This document shows positions 45,123 to 53,438 of a stretch of 64,000 nucleotides of DNA, piece by piece. Origin of the DNA: Candidatus Kouleothrix ribensis (GTDB taxonomy: Bacteria > Chloroflexota > Chloroflexia > Chloroflexales > Roseiflexaceae); the NCBI GenBank assembly GCA_016722075.1, contig JADKGW010000002.1, forward strand, positions 806,001 through 870,000. The letters run 5' to 3'. Made by a program: the position numbers and the translations under genes. Position 1 is the stretch's first letter. The number at the start of each line of letters is the position of its first letter. Below the pieces are notes generated by a model. That model was given only the letters and a program-made list of their open reading frames with translations. It had not been told where the DNA came from and did not search any database.

Positions 45123-46490
45123 TTACTGGCCCTGCCGCTGTTTGATCAGATCCAGCGCATGCGCATAGCCCTCCTGGTCACCCTGCTGCTGATACAATTC
45201 CGCCGCGCGCTGCCAATCGGCAATAGCAGCCTGGGTCTCGCCCAGCGCATCACGCGCCACGCCACGATTGTTGTAGGCGTTGCCGGAGTTTGGGTTGAGA
45301 GTCAGCGCCGTCGTGGCATCATCGACTGCGCCCTGATAGTCGCCCAGCGCATAGCGCGTGCTCCCACGGTAGATATAGCCGCTCGGGTTGTAGAGGTAGA
45401 TCGTGACGTAGGTATCGAAATCGTGCAGCGCTGCCGCATACTGCTCCAAGTGATAATACGCATCGCCGCGCGTGTAGTAAGCGCAGTAGAACGTGGGGTC
45501 AAGGTGCAGGCCCCGCGTGGTATCGTCAACGGCGCCCTGATACGCGCCCTGCACAACCTGCACCTCGCCGCGCCCGCAGTAGCCTGGTGCATAGTTGGGG
45601 TCAAGGCGCAGGGCCTCATTGTAGTCCTGGAGCGCCTGGTCGTAGTCGCCCAGCAGATAATAGGCGTGCCCCCGGCCATAATATGCATCCAGGTAGGTCG
45701 GCTGGAGGCGTAAGGCGGTCGCGAAATCGTCCAGGGCCAGCTGTGGTGTGCCCAGCTCGCTGCGAATGCTGGCGCGGTTGCTATAGGCCTCGGCCAGGCT
45801 CGGGTCGATCTGGATTGCCTGGGTGTAATCAGCGAGCGCAGCTTGCACGTCTCCCAGATCGTGATACAGCACCGCGCGCGAGTAGTACGCCTGCGCAAAC
45901 TGTGGGTTATGCTCGATCGCGGCGGTATAGTCGGCCAGTACGGCCTGCGCCTGCCGCTGATCGTAATTCATGCGGGCGCGATGATAGGCGGCTTTGGCGG
46001 GGTCGGCGTCGAGCTGGTGGGCGTGATCAAAGTCCGCCTGGGCCGCATGCAGATCGCCCTGCTTAGCCAGCAGATCGCCGCGAAAGTAATACGCGTCGGC
46101 GTTGTTCGGGTCAAGCTGAATCGCTGCATTGTAATCCTGCATGCCGCCGATCAGATCGTGGTTACGCTCGCGCCAGAGGCCGCGCGCGACCAACGCGGCA
46201 GCGGTCGGTGCGCTCGTTGCCGTCGGCACCATCGGCGATTCGGTCAGGGTCACTGGCGCGCTGGCTGGCGCAGGTGGAGCGAGCGTAGCGGGCGGCGGAG
46301 CTGGTGCGGCAGGCGTTACGATGGCGGTTGGGGCAGCGGGAGTCGCTGGCTGGGGGACGCCACAGGCGCTCAGTGCGGCGGCGCATGCGCAAAGCGCAAG
46401 GACGATTACCGGATGGCGGCGCTGCGTATCTGCTAGCCCTGATGAACCCGGACTCCCTGTGCCGGTGCGATAATGAACGATAGGCTGCAT
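45123..46490 (-). CDS. TPR-repeat lipoprotein
   Basis: From ATG 46490 (AGGAG 7 nt upstream) the product has 455 residues. A lipoprotein signal ends in AALSACG (lipobox LSAC), followed by a Pro/Ala/Thr linker of about 60 residues and then roughly ten tetratricopeptide repeats with the pattern AYYxRGxxxxxxGDxxxAxxDYxxAIxLDP. The outer membrane-face location and TPR array suggest a protein-interaction scaffold. It is well preserved although most neighbours in this accessory stretch are decayed. Confidence 0.85.
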   Translation of the reverse strand: MQPIVHYRTGTGSPGSSGLADTQRRHPVIVLALCACAAALSACGVPQPATPAAPTAIVTPAAPAPPPATLAPPAPASAPVTLTESPMVPTATSAPTAAALVARGLWRERNHDLIGGMQDYNAAIQLDPNNADAYYFRGDLLAKQGDLHAAQADFDHAHQLDADPAKAAYHRARMNYDQRQAQAVLADYTAAIEHNPQFAQAYYSRAVLYHDLGDVQAALADYTQAIQIDPSLAEAYSNRASIRSELGTPQLALDDFATALRLQPTYLDAYYGRGHAYYLLGDYDQALQDYNEALRLDPNYAPGYCGRGEVQVVQGAYQGAVDDTTRGLHLDPTFYCAYYTRGDAYYHLEQYAAALHDFDTYVTIYLYNPSGYIYRGSTRYALGDYQGAVDDATTALTLNPNSGNAYNNRGVARDALGETQAAIADWQRAAELYQQQGDQEGYAHALDLIKQRQGQ

Positions 46491-46966
46491 CGGGTCGCTC
46501 CTGGAAGGTGCAATTGTGCGGAGATGCGCGCAGTCGGCGGCAGTACGCTGGCCCGAACCATGCATAGTTGGGCGCCTGTCCGCGTGCGATCACTAGTGTA
46601 CCGTACTCGTGGGGCATGGTGGTACTGTGGGTATGCAGCAAAATGCCCCCGTGCGCACTGCAGCGGAGCGCTGATTTTGGGGAGCAGCCGATCGTGCTGT
46701 GGGCGGAGTGCGCTGGTGCTGGGCGAGGATCGCACCAGCGGCGCGGGCGAGGTCGATCGAGTGCGGTTATCAGCGTGGCCAGGGGGTTACAGCGCCTGCC
46801 GCCCCTGCAGCCCTACTTCCCTGCCAATACCCTGTGCCAGGCTGCGCGCGCCCAGCCGCAGGCCTGCGTGGTAGCAGCGTGGCGTGGGGCGGCGTCCTTC
46901 ATCGTTTGCTCATCAGCGTCCAGTACGATAGCGCCATGGTATCAGTGCTCTTACTGGAGCGAACCA
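46491..46966. other. Non-coding interval
   Basis: Between the divergently transcribed TPR lipoprotein and the small secreted-type protein no convincing gene is visible on either strand; open frames here lack ribosome binding sites and normal composition. It should contain promoters for both flanking genes, but no strong -35/-10 pair was recognised. Confidence 0.4.
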
Positions 46967-47380
46967 ATGCAACGAACAACCAAAGGACTCCTTGCGCTGC
47001 TGCTGCTGTTCATGCTGCTGTGTGTCGGCATCCCGTACCTGCCGGAGCTTGGCTTCCTCGTGCTGTCGCCGCAGGCGCGACAGCTGATCCCCGCGCCGTC
47101 CACAGCATGCGGCGATAGCCGCTGTGCGGCATTGTTTCCGCGCGCGTACCCGGTACCGATCACGCCTGAAGACCAGCAGCAGGGGATCAGCGAGCGCTGG
47201 TGTGTCACGTATACCTCGGTGCGCCCGCATACCGGACGCACCGGGGTGTATTGGCGCTGGGCCTACCCAAACGGGCGCGCGGTGGCCCAGGTCGTCGAGC
47301 GCAAAGCTGGGGTGTGGTATGGCTCGGGCGATGCGCACAAGGGCCTGCTCGATCCGCGCTTTGCCACCTACTGCGGCTAA
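46967..47380 (+). CDS. Small exported or membrane-anchored hypothetical protein
   Basis: The frame is open upstream, but ATG 46967 with GGAGCGAACCA before it gives a normal protein of 137 residues. One N-terminal hydrophobic helix (LLALLLLFMLLCVGIPYL) is followed by a soluble domain with CGDSRCAALF and a final ATYCG, so four cysteines outside the membrane could form disulfides. No family is recognised. Its end lies about 30 bp from the truncated end of the keto-acid cleavage enzyme remnant. Confidence 0.55.
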   Translation: MQRTTKGLLALLLLFMLLCVGIPYLPELGFLVLSPQARQLIPAPSTACGDSRCAALFPRAYPVPITPEDQQQGISERWCVTYTSVRPHTGRTGVYWRWAYPNGRAVAQVVERKAGVWYGSGDAHKGLLDPRFATYCG

Positions 47381-47409
47381 GGCCGCGCGCCTACAGCAGC
47401 GTTCCGCAA

Positions 47410-47960
47410 TCCAGCTGTGTCCTGTTTCTGCGTTGATCAGATACGGCGGATCAATCAGGCCGCTCGCGATCAGGTGTTCGGCCTCCTCGAGCATGGCCAT
47501 GGTATACAGCTCGAGCTCCGGCCGTACCCTACGGCGCTGCATCTCGCGCGCGAAGCGCTCGATATCTTCGCGATGATTGCTGAAAAAGACCCGCTGGCCA
47601 CGAATGAGAAGTTAAGCAAGCCCATGTTCAGCGAGCACATCTCGGGGCCAAGCAGCACAGTGTTCAGGCGCTCTTCCACGCTCAGCAGCGGGCTGCCGCC
47701 GGTGGTGAGCTGCACAACGGGGCATCGGTCTTTTCGCAGAGGCGCCGGTGCAGCTCATGGTAGATCGCCTGACTCATGGTGTTCGAGCCGTCGGGGTTGC
47801 GGGCGTACACATGCAATATCGCAGCACCTGCCTGCCACGCTGCGACCCCCTGCGCCACGATCTCATCGGGCTGCTCGGGCAGGTGTGGGGTCGCCTCTTT
47901 GCCGTGGATGCCGCCAGTCAGCGCGCACGTGATGATAACCTTGCTTTCACGAATACGCAT
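47410..47960 (-). pseudogene. Beta-keto acid cleavage enzyme (BKACE/DUF849) remnant with two frameshifts
   Basis: The first piece, MRIRESKVIITCALTGGIHG through LCEKTDAPL, has the BKACE start and the ILHVYARNPDGS strand (canonical HxHxR(D/N)). Near 47718 the frame shifts and continues VQLTTGGSPLLSVEERL and CSLNMGLLNFSFV. Near 47595 it shifts again into VFFSNHREDIERFAREMQ and LELYTMAMLEEAEHL. Homology then stops near PPYLINAETGH. The protein would need about 280 residues; only some 183 are represented. BKACE enzymes cleave a beta-keto acid with acetyl-CoA. The remnant closes the ECF/dihydropyrimidinase operon. Confidence 0.75.
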
Positions 47961-47973
47961 ACCGCACCTTTGC

Positions 47974-48741
47974 TCACTGTGCTGTCCAGCCGCCGTCAAC
48001 CAGCAGTGTTGTGCCAGTGACATAGCTTGCCGCGCTTGATGCCAGAAACACAGCTGCGCTCGCGACCTCTTCTGCATCACCAAAGCGCCCGAGCGGCGTT
48101 CTGGCTTCAACCGCCTGGCGCGCGTCTGGGTCGGCGCGCAGTCCTGCATTAGCCGGAGTGGCGATAAATCCTGGCGCGATCGCATTGACCCGCACCTGCT
48201 GCTGAGCCCAGTCGATCGCCATGGCCTGTGTCATCGCCATCATACCAGCCTTGCACGCGGTGTACGAAACCGTCAGCGGCAGCGCGATTACGCCGGCGAT
48301 CGAGGCGATATTGATAATCGAGCCATGTCTGCGCTCGAGCATATGTCGGCCGGCGAGCTGGCTTGTCAGAAACGCGCTCTTGAGATCAATGTCGAATACC
48401 CGGTCCCACTCAGCCTCGCTTACCTGTTCTGGCGGTGCCCAGGTCTGGAAGATCCCGGCGTTGTTCACGAGCACATCAAGCTGCCCAAAGCATTCGATCG
48501 TGGCTGCGATCAGCCGCTCGGCCTGCGTGCGCACGGCCATGTCGGCCACCACCGCCAGTCCACGCCGACCGCAAGCCTGCACCTCGGCCACCAGCGTATC
48601 AAGCTCGGCCTGAGTTCGGCTCGCCACAACTACATCGGCGCCAGCCTCTGCGAGCGCGAGCGCAATCGCGCGGCCGATTCCGCGCCCGGCACCGGTCACC
48701 ACAGCCACCTGGCCGTCAAGGCGAAAACGATCAAGAATCAT
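47974..48741 (-). CDS. Short-chain dehydrogenase/reductase (FabG-like)
   Basis: From ATG 48741 the product has 255 residues with the classical SDR set: TGAGRGIG near residue 17, NNAG, the active-site YTACKAG (YxxxK) and the C-terminal GTTLLVDGGW. It should reduce a keto group or oxidise an alcohol with NAD(P)H. It starts 19 nt behind the ECF T-component gene and 13 nt before the BKACE remnant. In this operon it may handle a semialdehyde or keto acid made by the aminotransferase. Confidence 0.88.
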   Translation of the reverse strand: MILDRFRLDGQVAVVTGAGRGIGRAIALALAEAGADVVVASRTQAELDTLVAEVQACGRRGLAVVADMAVRTQAERLIAATIECFGQLDVLVNNAGIFQTWAPPEQVSEAEWDRVFDIDLKSAFLTSQLAGRHMLERRHGSIINIASIAGVIALPLTVSYTACKAGMMAMTQAMAIDWAQQQVRVNAIAPGFIATPANAGLRADPDARQAVEARTPLGRFGDAEEVASAAVFLASSAASYVTGTTLLVDGGWTAQ

Positions 48742-48760
48742 GGTGGGCCCACTCTCTAAC

Positions 48761-49543
48761 TCAGATTCGCTGGAACAGCCCGCCGCTCTGCGCGCCCAGG
48801 TAGATGAGTGCCGCGCCAATCAGCAGATAGGCCAGCAGCAGCATGGCCCCGCTGATGGTCCACCTGAATGACTCGACATACGTGCGTGTGGGGAACGCGC
48901 CAAACGCGCGACTATCCATGGTAATCGCCACATTCTCTGAGCGGCGGATACCAGCTACCAGGAGCGGCATGGCGTAGCGGCGCATGGCCTCGACCCGCCC
49001 GCTCACCTCGGCCACGCTACGTACCGTTAGCGCTTGCCGGATGACCTCGGCCTCGTTTTCCATGAGCGGCATAAAGCGTAGCGCCACATACAGGCCGTAG
49101 CCGAAGCGGTAGGGCACGCCCAGGTGGATCAGCCCGAGCACCAACTTACGTGGATCGGTGGTCCAGATATAGACCATCGAGGCGTACGCGATCAGCATAA
49201 TTCGGAACGCGAAACGCAGCGCCCACTCAAGCCCCTGCTCGGTGATTGGCAGCAAGGGTAGCGGCACAAGCACTGCGCCGCCGCGCCGAATCGCTAATTG
49301 GCCGAGCCCCACGGCAATGCCCAGGATCCATAAGTAGCCGGAAACACGCAGGAACATAATCGCGGGAATGCGGCCAAACACGAGACCTGTGAGGATCACC
49401 AGCAGCACCGAGATGCCCAGCAGCAGCGGCGACCCGAGCACAAAGCCGTAGATCCCAATGAGAAAGATCCAGAGCATTTTGGTGAGCGCATCCATGCGAT
49501 GCATGATTGAGTCCTGGCGGATGTACTGGATGGAAAACTGCAT
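48761..49543 (-). CDS. ECF transporter transmembrane (T) component, YkoC/EcfT-like
   Basis: The 260-residue protein has about five to six membrane helices. The coupling region of EcfT proteins is visible as ALTVRSVAEVSGRVEAMRR and AITMDSRAFGAFPTRT, the latter containing an Ala-Arg-Gly-like coupling motif. AGGAG lies 9 nt before ATG 49543. It links the two ATPase domains to the S component. Position directly after the fused ATPase gene matches the YkoEDC layout. Confidence 0.88.
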   Translation of the reverse strand: MQFSIQYIRQDSIMHRMDALTKMLWIFLIGIYGFVLGSPLLLGISVLLVILTGLVFGRIPAIMFLRVSGYLWILGIAVGLGQLAIRRGGAVLVPLPLLPITEQGLEWALRFAFRIMLIAYASMVYIWTTDPRKLVLGLIHLGVPYRFGYGLYVALRFMPLMENEAEVIRQALTVRSVAEVSGRVEAMRRYAMPLLVAGIRRSENVAITMDSRAFGAFPTRTYVESFRWTISGAMLLLAYLLIGAALIYLGAQSGGLFQRI

Positions 49544-49575
49544 TGCAGTCGCTCCTGGTATCGGCGGTGTGCCGG

Positions 49576-51339
49576 CTACGTGCGCACATCGGCGGTGAGT
49601 AGGCTGTTAACGAACTCAAGCGGCGATTCAATCAACTCGGGCAGCGCATGGCCCGCTTTGCGCAGGCTGCGTACAATCTGGTAGAGCGCGGGATCTTCTA
49701 GATTGACCTTTGTCAGCAGCTCACGGTCCTCAAACAGTGCGGCCGGTGGGCCATCAAAGGCCACCTGGCCGAGATGCATAGCGATCGCGCGCGTGGCGTA
49801 GCGTGCCACCAGCTTCATATCGTGGGTCACCAGCACAATCGTCGAGCGCCTAGTCTGATCGCCTGCAGCGGTGGCTGCGAAGACCGCATCCATCATCTTT
49901 TCGGTATTGCGTCGATCCTGGCCAAAGGTCGGCTCATCAAGGAGTAAGATCGGCGGGCGGATGATTACCATCGTAGCCACGCTTAGTCGGCGCTTTTCAC
50001 CACCGCTAAGCGAGTAAGGATGGCGTTTCTCCATGCCAGCGAGCCCAAAGATCGCTAGCGCCTCGCGCGCTCGGGCCTCGATCTCGCCGGCACTCAGACC
50101 AAGCGCCTGCAGGCTAAAGGCGATCTCGTCCTCGACCCGATCTTTGACGAATTGATGCTCGGGGTATTGGAACACATAGCCGATCTGCCGCGTAAGCTCG
50201 CGGGTGCTGCTGCTGCTCGTCTTCTTGCCAAGCACTAGCACGCTGCCCGAGGTTGGCTTCAGCAGACCGACAAAGTGCTTACTTAGCGTGGTTTTGCCCG
50301 AACCATTTGGCCCCACGATCGCCAGCACCTCGCCGGCACGTACCTGGACCGAGACATCGCTAAGCGCGCGCGTGCCACCACTGTAGCGGTACGTTACGTG
50401 CTCGACCCGAATCAGCTCTTCGCCGGGTGTCGGCGCCGCTTGTGCTCCCGAGTACTCGGCAATACCGCCGAACTGATACTGGCTGTAGGCCGCAATCGCC
50501 TCGTTCGCATGGATGGGGAAAGGCTCCGCTGCCAGGCCTCTGTGGTTGCGAATGAGGAGTTCGATCTCCGCTGCCTGTGGGATCCAGAGCCCCCAGCGAT
50601 CCTGGAGCTCGTGGCCGAAGCGGCTTAGCAACTCGCGCGGGGTGCCATCGTAGACGATCTGACCGTCGCCCAGCACGATCATGCGATCAGCTAGCGCGGT
50701 CAGCTCATCCATCTTGTTTTCGGTGATGATGATCGTGTGCTGGCGCTGTTTGAGCTGAGCCAGGAAGCGAAACACATCCGACGAACTGCTTGGGTCCAGG
50801 TTGGCGGTAGGCTCATCGAAGAACAAGATCTGGGGCTGCATCGCCAGCACCGAGGCGATGACCACCTTCTGCTTCTGGCCGCCCGAGAGCTCAAATACAA
50901 AACGCTCAGCCAGGCTGCCGGCACCGACAAACGCGAGCGCCTCATCAGCACGCGCCTGCACCTCTGGCACTGGTAGCAGCAGATTCTCGGGTCCGAACAT
51001 CACCTCGTCGCGAACATACAGGTTTGTCAGCTGCCCATCGACATCCTGGAAGACCACGCCGACGTGGGTGGCCAGCTCGGCCACCCGCGACTCGAGTACC
51101 TTGATGCCAGCCACAGTCAGCGCGCCCTCGGTCCAGCCCTGCACAAACGGAATGATGCCATTCAGGCATAGCCCGAATGTGCTCGTGCCTGCGCCACTCT
51201 GGCCCACCAGCAACACAAATTCACCCGGCGCAATCGTCAGGGTGATATTTTTGAGAACGGGCTGGCCAGGCTCATAGCCGCACGAGAAGCTCTCGAAACG
51301 AATGATGGGACCGGTTGGCTCAGTCATAGATTGTCTCAT
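49576..51339 (-). CDS. ECF transporter fused ATPase (YkoD-like A-A'), first nucleotide site degenerate
   Basis: The 587-residue protein contains two ABC ATPase domains. The second is complete: GPNGSGKTT (Lys349), LSGGEKRR, LLLDEPT and VTHDMKL. In the first, Walker A reads GQSGAGTST, with Thr52 in place of the essential Lys, and the switch position reads ITENKMDEL with Asn208 where His is usual; the signature LSGGQKQK and Walker B ILFFDEPT remain. Asymmetric sites are known in ABC proteins, but loss of the Walker A Lys in an ECF ATPase is unusual. ATG 51327 is an alternative start. It powers the importer with the YkoE-like and EcfT-like proteins. Confidence 0.88.
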   Translation of the reverse strand: MRQSMTEPTGPIIRFESFSCGYEPGQPVLKNITLTIAPGEFVLLVGQSGAGTSTFGLCLNGIIPFVQGWTEGALTVAGIKVLESRVAELATHVGVVFQDVDGQLTNLYVRDEVMFGPENLLLPVPEVQARADEALAFVGAGSLAERFVFELSGGQKQKVVIASVLAMQPQILFFDEPTANLDPSSSSDVFRFLAQLKQRQHTIIITENKMDELTALADRMIVLGDGQIVYDGTPRELLSRFGHELQDRWGLWIPQAAEIELLIRNHRGLAAEPFPIHANEAIAAYSQYQFGGIAEYSGAQAAPTPGEELIRVEHVTYRYSGGTRALSDVSVQVRAGEVLAIVGPNGSGKTTLSKHFVGLLKPTSGSVLVLGKKTSSSSTRELTRQIGYVFQYPEHQFVKDRVEDEIAFSLQALGLSAGEIEARAREALAIFGLAGMEKRHPYSLSGGEKRRLSVATMVIIRPPILLLDEPTFGQDRRNTEKMMDAVFAATAAGDQTRRSTIVLVTHDMKLVARYATRAIAMHLGQVAFDGPPAALFEDRELLTKVNLEDPALYQIVRSLRKAGHALPELIESPLEFVNSLLTADVRT

Positions 51340-51354
51340 AGGGCTAGCTGGAGG

Positions 51355-51507
51355 TCAGCCAAATTGTACAAACCTGCCCATCGTTCCCTTTTCCGGGAAG
51401 GCAGGCGAGCTGCTGATCACATAGAGCCAGCTGCGCACCGACTCATTCCATACGATCAGCAGCTCCCGCTTCAGAGGCGGCAGAGCGCTGGATGATTGCG
51501 TGTACTG
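51355..51507 (-). other. Structured interval with in-frame open extension
   Basis: Between the small membrane peptide and the ATPase gene lie two strong hairpins. CCTGCC...GGCAGG with an inner TTCCC/GGGAA occupies 51373-51405. A perfect 12-bp inverted repeat GAGCTGCTGATC/GATCAGCAGCTC occupies 51407-51418 and 51454-51465. The interval is also open in the same frame as the upstream peptide: after its TAG, 50 sense codons follow to a TGA at 51355, including LPPLKRELLIVWNESVRSWL. It could be a regulatory RNA, a decayed extension or an amber readthrough domain. Confidence 0.45.
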
Positions 51508-51621
51508 CTACGCTCGCTGATCGAGCGCATCATAGTAGCGCCGCACTGCGAGCACCAGCACTGCCGTGATCACGATCATAATTGCCGCCCAGAGCATATA
51601 GCTGCCGGTGGTAAACTGCAT
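51508..51621 (-). CDS. 37-residue single-pass membrane peptide within the ECF operon
   Basis: AAAGGAG lies 7 nt before ATG 51621, an excellent initiation site. The peptide is MQFTTGSYMLWAAIMIVITA followed by VLVLAVRRYYDALDQRA: one membrane helix with a charged C-terminal end. It lies between the S component and ATPase genes, 45 nt after the former. Small membrane peptides of transporters can stabilise the complex; that role is inferred. No known family is recognised. Confidence 0.7.
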   Translation of the reverse strand: MQFTTGSYMLWAAIMIVITAVLVLAVRRYYDALDQRA

Positions 51622-51666
51622 GGTTGTGCTCCTTTCTGCTTCTGCTTATGAGGACGCTCTTGCCAA

Positions 51667-52257
51667 CTATGGAGCCCGGCGCCCGGCAGCGAACGAGCGC
51701 AGCACCCCCGAGGCCTGCAGAGCTTTGCCGATAGCGAGCGCAACCAGGCCGCTCAGGATGCCGTAGGTAAAGAAGCCCAGGATGGTGCCGCCCACCAGGA
51801 TGCCCAGCGATTGGTCGCCAAAACCGTAGACGCCGTAGGTCCAAAAGTTCGAGAGCACGTTCGCCCAGGCGCCAGCCAGGAACATCACCTTCCAGTCGAA
51901 GTGTTGGTAGCGCGCGGCCCAGAAAATCAGCTCGGCGCCCAGGCCCTGCGTGATACCCCAGCCCAGGGTAATTGCGCCAGCCGGGTTGCCCGAAAGCATC
52001 TGGACTAAACCATTGATTAGCATGTTTACCAGTGCGGCGCCTGGTTTGCGCACGATGAACATGGCCAGGCACTGGCTAATGTTAAACACGCCAAAGATAT
52101 TCGCGCCGATCGGTCCGAACGCCGCCTGAAAGCTCTGGTATACCAGGCCGAATGGTGAGTTCAGTAGACCGAAGATCACGCCAATCACCGCCACCACGAC
52201 GATATCCAGCGTCGTCCATGCATTCGACACCGGTCGGGCTACACTGCTCATGGCCAT
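51667..52257 (-). CDS. ECF transporter substrate-binding (S) component, YkoE-like
   Basis: The 196-residue protein has about six membrane helices and the YkoE-like pattern (DIVVVAVIGVIFGLLNSPFG, LINGLVQMLSGNPAGAI, GWGITQGLGAELIF). YkoE is associated with hydroxymethylpyrimidine/thiamine-precursor uptake. GAGGAGG lies 7 nt before ATG 52257. With fused ATPase and T component genes downstream the transporter is complete. The neighbouring dihydropyrimidinase and amidohydrolase suggest a pyrimidine-like substrate used as nutrient rather than vitamin; this is inference. No TPP riboswitch was recognised upstream. Confidence 0.82.
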   Translation of the reverse strand: MAMSSVARPVSNAWTTLDIVVVAVIGVIFGLLNSPFGLVYQSFQAAFGPIGANIFGVFNISQCLAMFIVRKPGAALVNMLINGLVQMLSGNPAGAITLGWGITQGLGAELIFWAARYQHFDWKVMFLAGAWANVLSNFWTYGVYGFGDQSLGILVGGTILGFFTYGILSGLVALAIGKALQASGVLRSFAAGRRAP

Positions 52258-52391
52258 TGCGGGTCCTCCTCAACGAAACGAATGGGTCAGCCTGCGTGCT
52301 TAGCGATCACAGCTCCGCAGAAAGCGGGTCGAGCGTAATGGTGCAAGCTCCTTTCTTCTAGTACAGTGCGCCAGAGCTGCGCTACAGTGCG

Positions 52392-53402
52392 CTAGAGCTC
52401 AGCGAATACCTCGATGATCTGCTCGGTCGACTCCGACGAGACCACCAGTGGGATGGCGTAGGTTGCGCCAGCCTCGACATAGCCGCGCGCGAGCTTGAGA
52501 CACTCATCGGGGGTGCCGGCGACCACAAAGCGCGTCACTGTCTCATCGTCCACCAGTTTCATCGCGGCATCGAGCCCACCCGGGCGCGGCGGCCAGCCGC
52601 CGAGCACCTCGTGGATCTGGCCCAGAAAGTCGGCTGAGAAGCCACTGGCCTGGGCGATATGCGGCTGCTGGCCCAGATACATCGTGACGATCCTGCGGCC
52701 CATGTCGCGCGCCTTGTCGCCGTCGTCATCCATCGCAGTCGAGATCAGCTGCGGTAGCTGCAAGTCCTCGAGCGTACGCCCAGCCTTCTCGGCGCCTTTA
52801 CGGATCAGGCCGATCGCATTGCGCGTGTACTCGGTCGACATCATCGCGTTCAGCAAAATCCCGTCGGCATAGGTCGCCGAGGACTCGAGCATCTGTGGGC
52901 CGGTCGCGCCGATATAGACCGGGCAGTGCATCGGCAGGCGCTCGCGACCGGTGCCAAGGTCGAGCTCGATATCGCGCACCTTCACCACCTCACCCTCGTA
53001 GGTGAAGCGCTCAAGGTTCATCAGCCGCCGGAATACCTCGGTGTACTCGCGCATCTGCGTCAGCGGGCGCGTGCGCTCGATGCCCTGGTTGTAGGCCAGC
53101 GGGTCCCAGTAGGCGCCCAGGCCACAGATCGTGCGGCCCGGTGCCATCTCATCCAGCGTCGCAAAGGTCAGCGCCATCAACGCTGGCCCGCGCGTCCACG
53201 AGTTGACGATGCCAGTGCCCAGCAAGATCCGGCTGGTGTTGGCGGCCATCGCGCCCATGATCGTAAAGGCGTCGCGCGCCAGTCGCGTCTCGCAGACCCA
53301 GACCGACTCAAAGCCACGTTCCTCGGCCAGCTTAGCGGCGCGCACCTGGCGCAGCGGGTCGGGGCGGTCGAGGAAGCAGATTCCGACACGACTTCTTGCC
53401 AT
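52392..53402 (-). CDS. LLM-class (luciferase-like) flavin/F420-dependent oxidoreductase
   Basis: The 336-residue TIM-barrel protein has the family layout VGICFLDRPDPLRQVRAAKLAEERGFESVWVCE, LGTGIVNSWTRGPALMALTF and PVYIGATGPQMLE. It resembles methylene-tetrahydromethanopterin-reductase-like enzymes and pyrimidine monooxygenase relatives. AAAGGGGG lies before ATG 53402. Members either reduce a double bond with F420H2 or oxygenate with FMNH2. Next to dihydropyrimidinase, reduction or oxidative activation of a ring before hydrolysis is a reasonable role, but cofactor and substrate are not visible. Confidence 0.85.
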   Translation of the reverse strand: MARSRVGICFLDRPDPLRQVRAAKLAEERGFESVWVCETRLARDAFTIMGAMAANTSRILLGTGIVNSWTRGPALMALTFATLDEMAPGRTICGLGAYWDPLAYNQGIERTRPLTQMREYTEVFRRLMNLERFTYEGEVVKVRDIELDLGTGRERLPMHCPVYIGATGPQMLESSATYADGILLNAMMSTEYTRNAIGLIRKGAEKAGRTLEDLQLPQLISTAMDDDGDKARDMGRRIVTMYLGQQPHIAQASGFSADFLGQIHEVLGGWPPRPGGLDAAMKLVDDETVTRFVVAGTPDECLKLARGYVEAGATYAIPLVVSSESTEQIIEVFAEL

Positions 53403-53438
53403 CGTTTCCCCCTTTCATCGGGGCGGGCGGCGCGTGCT

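Noticed and set aside
52258..52391. TPP riboswitch upstream of the YkoE-like gene
   Set aside because: The conserved CTGAGA and ACCTGATC-type boxes were looked for here and in 57190-57482 on the minus strand and not seen.
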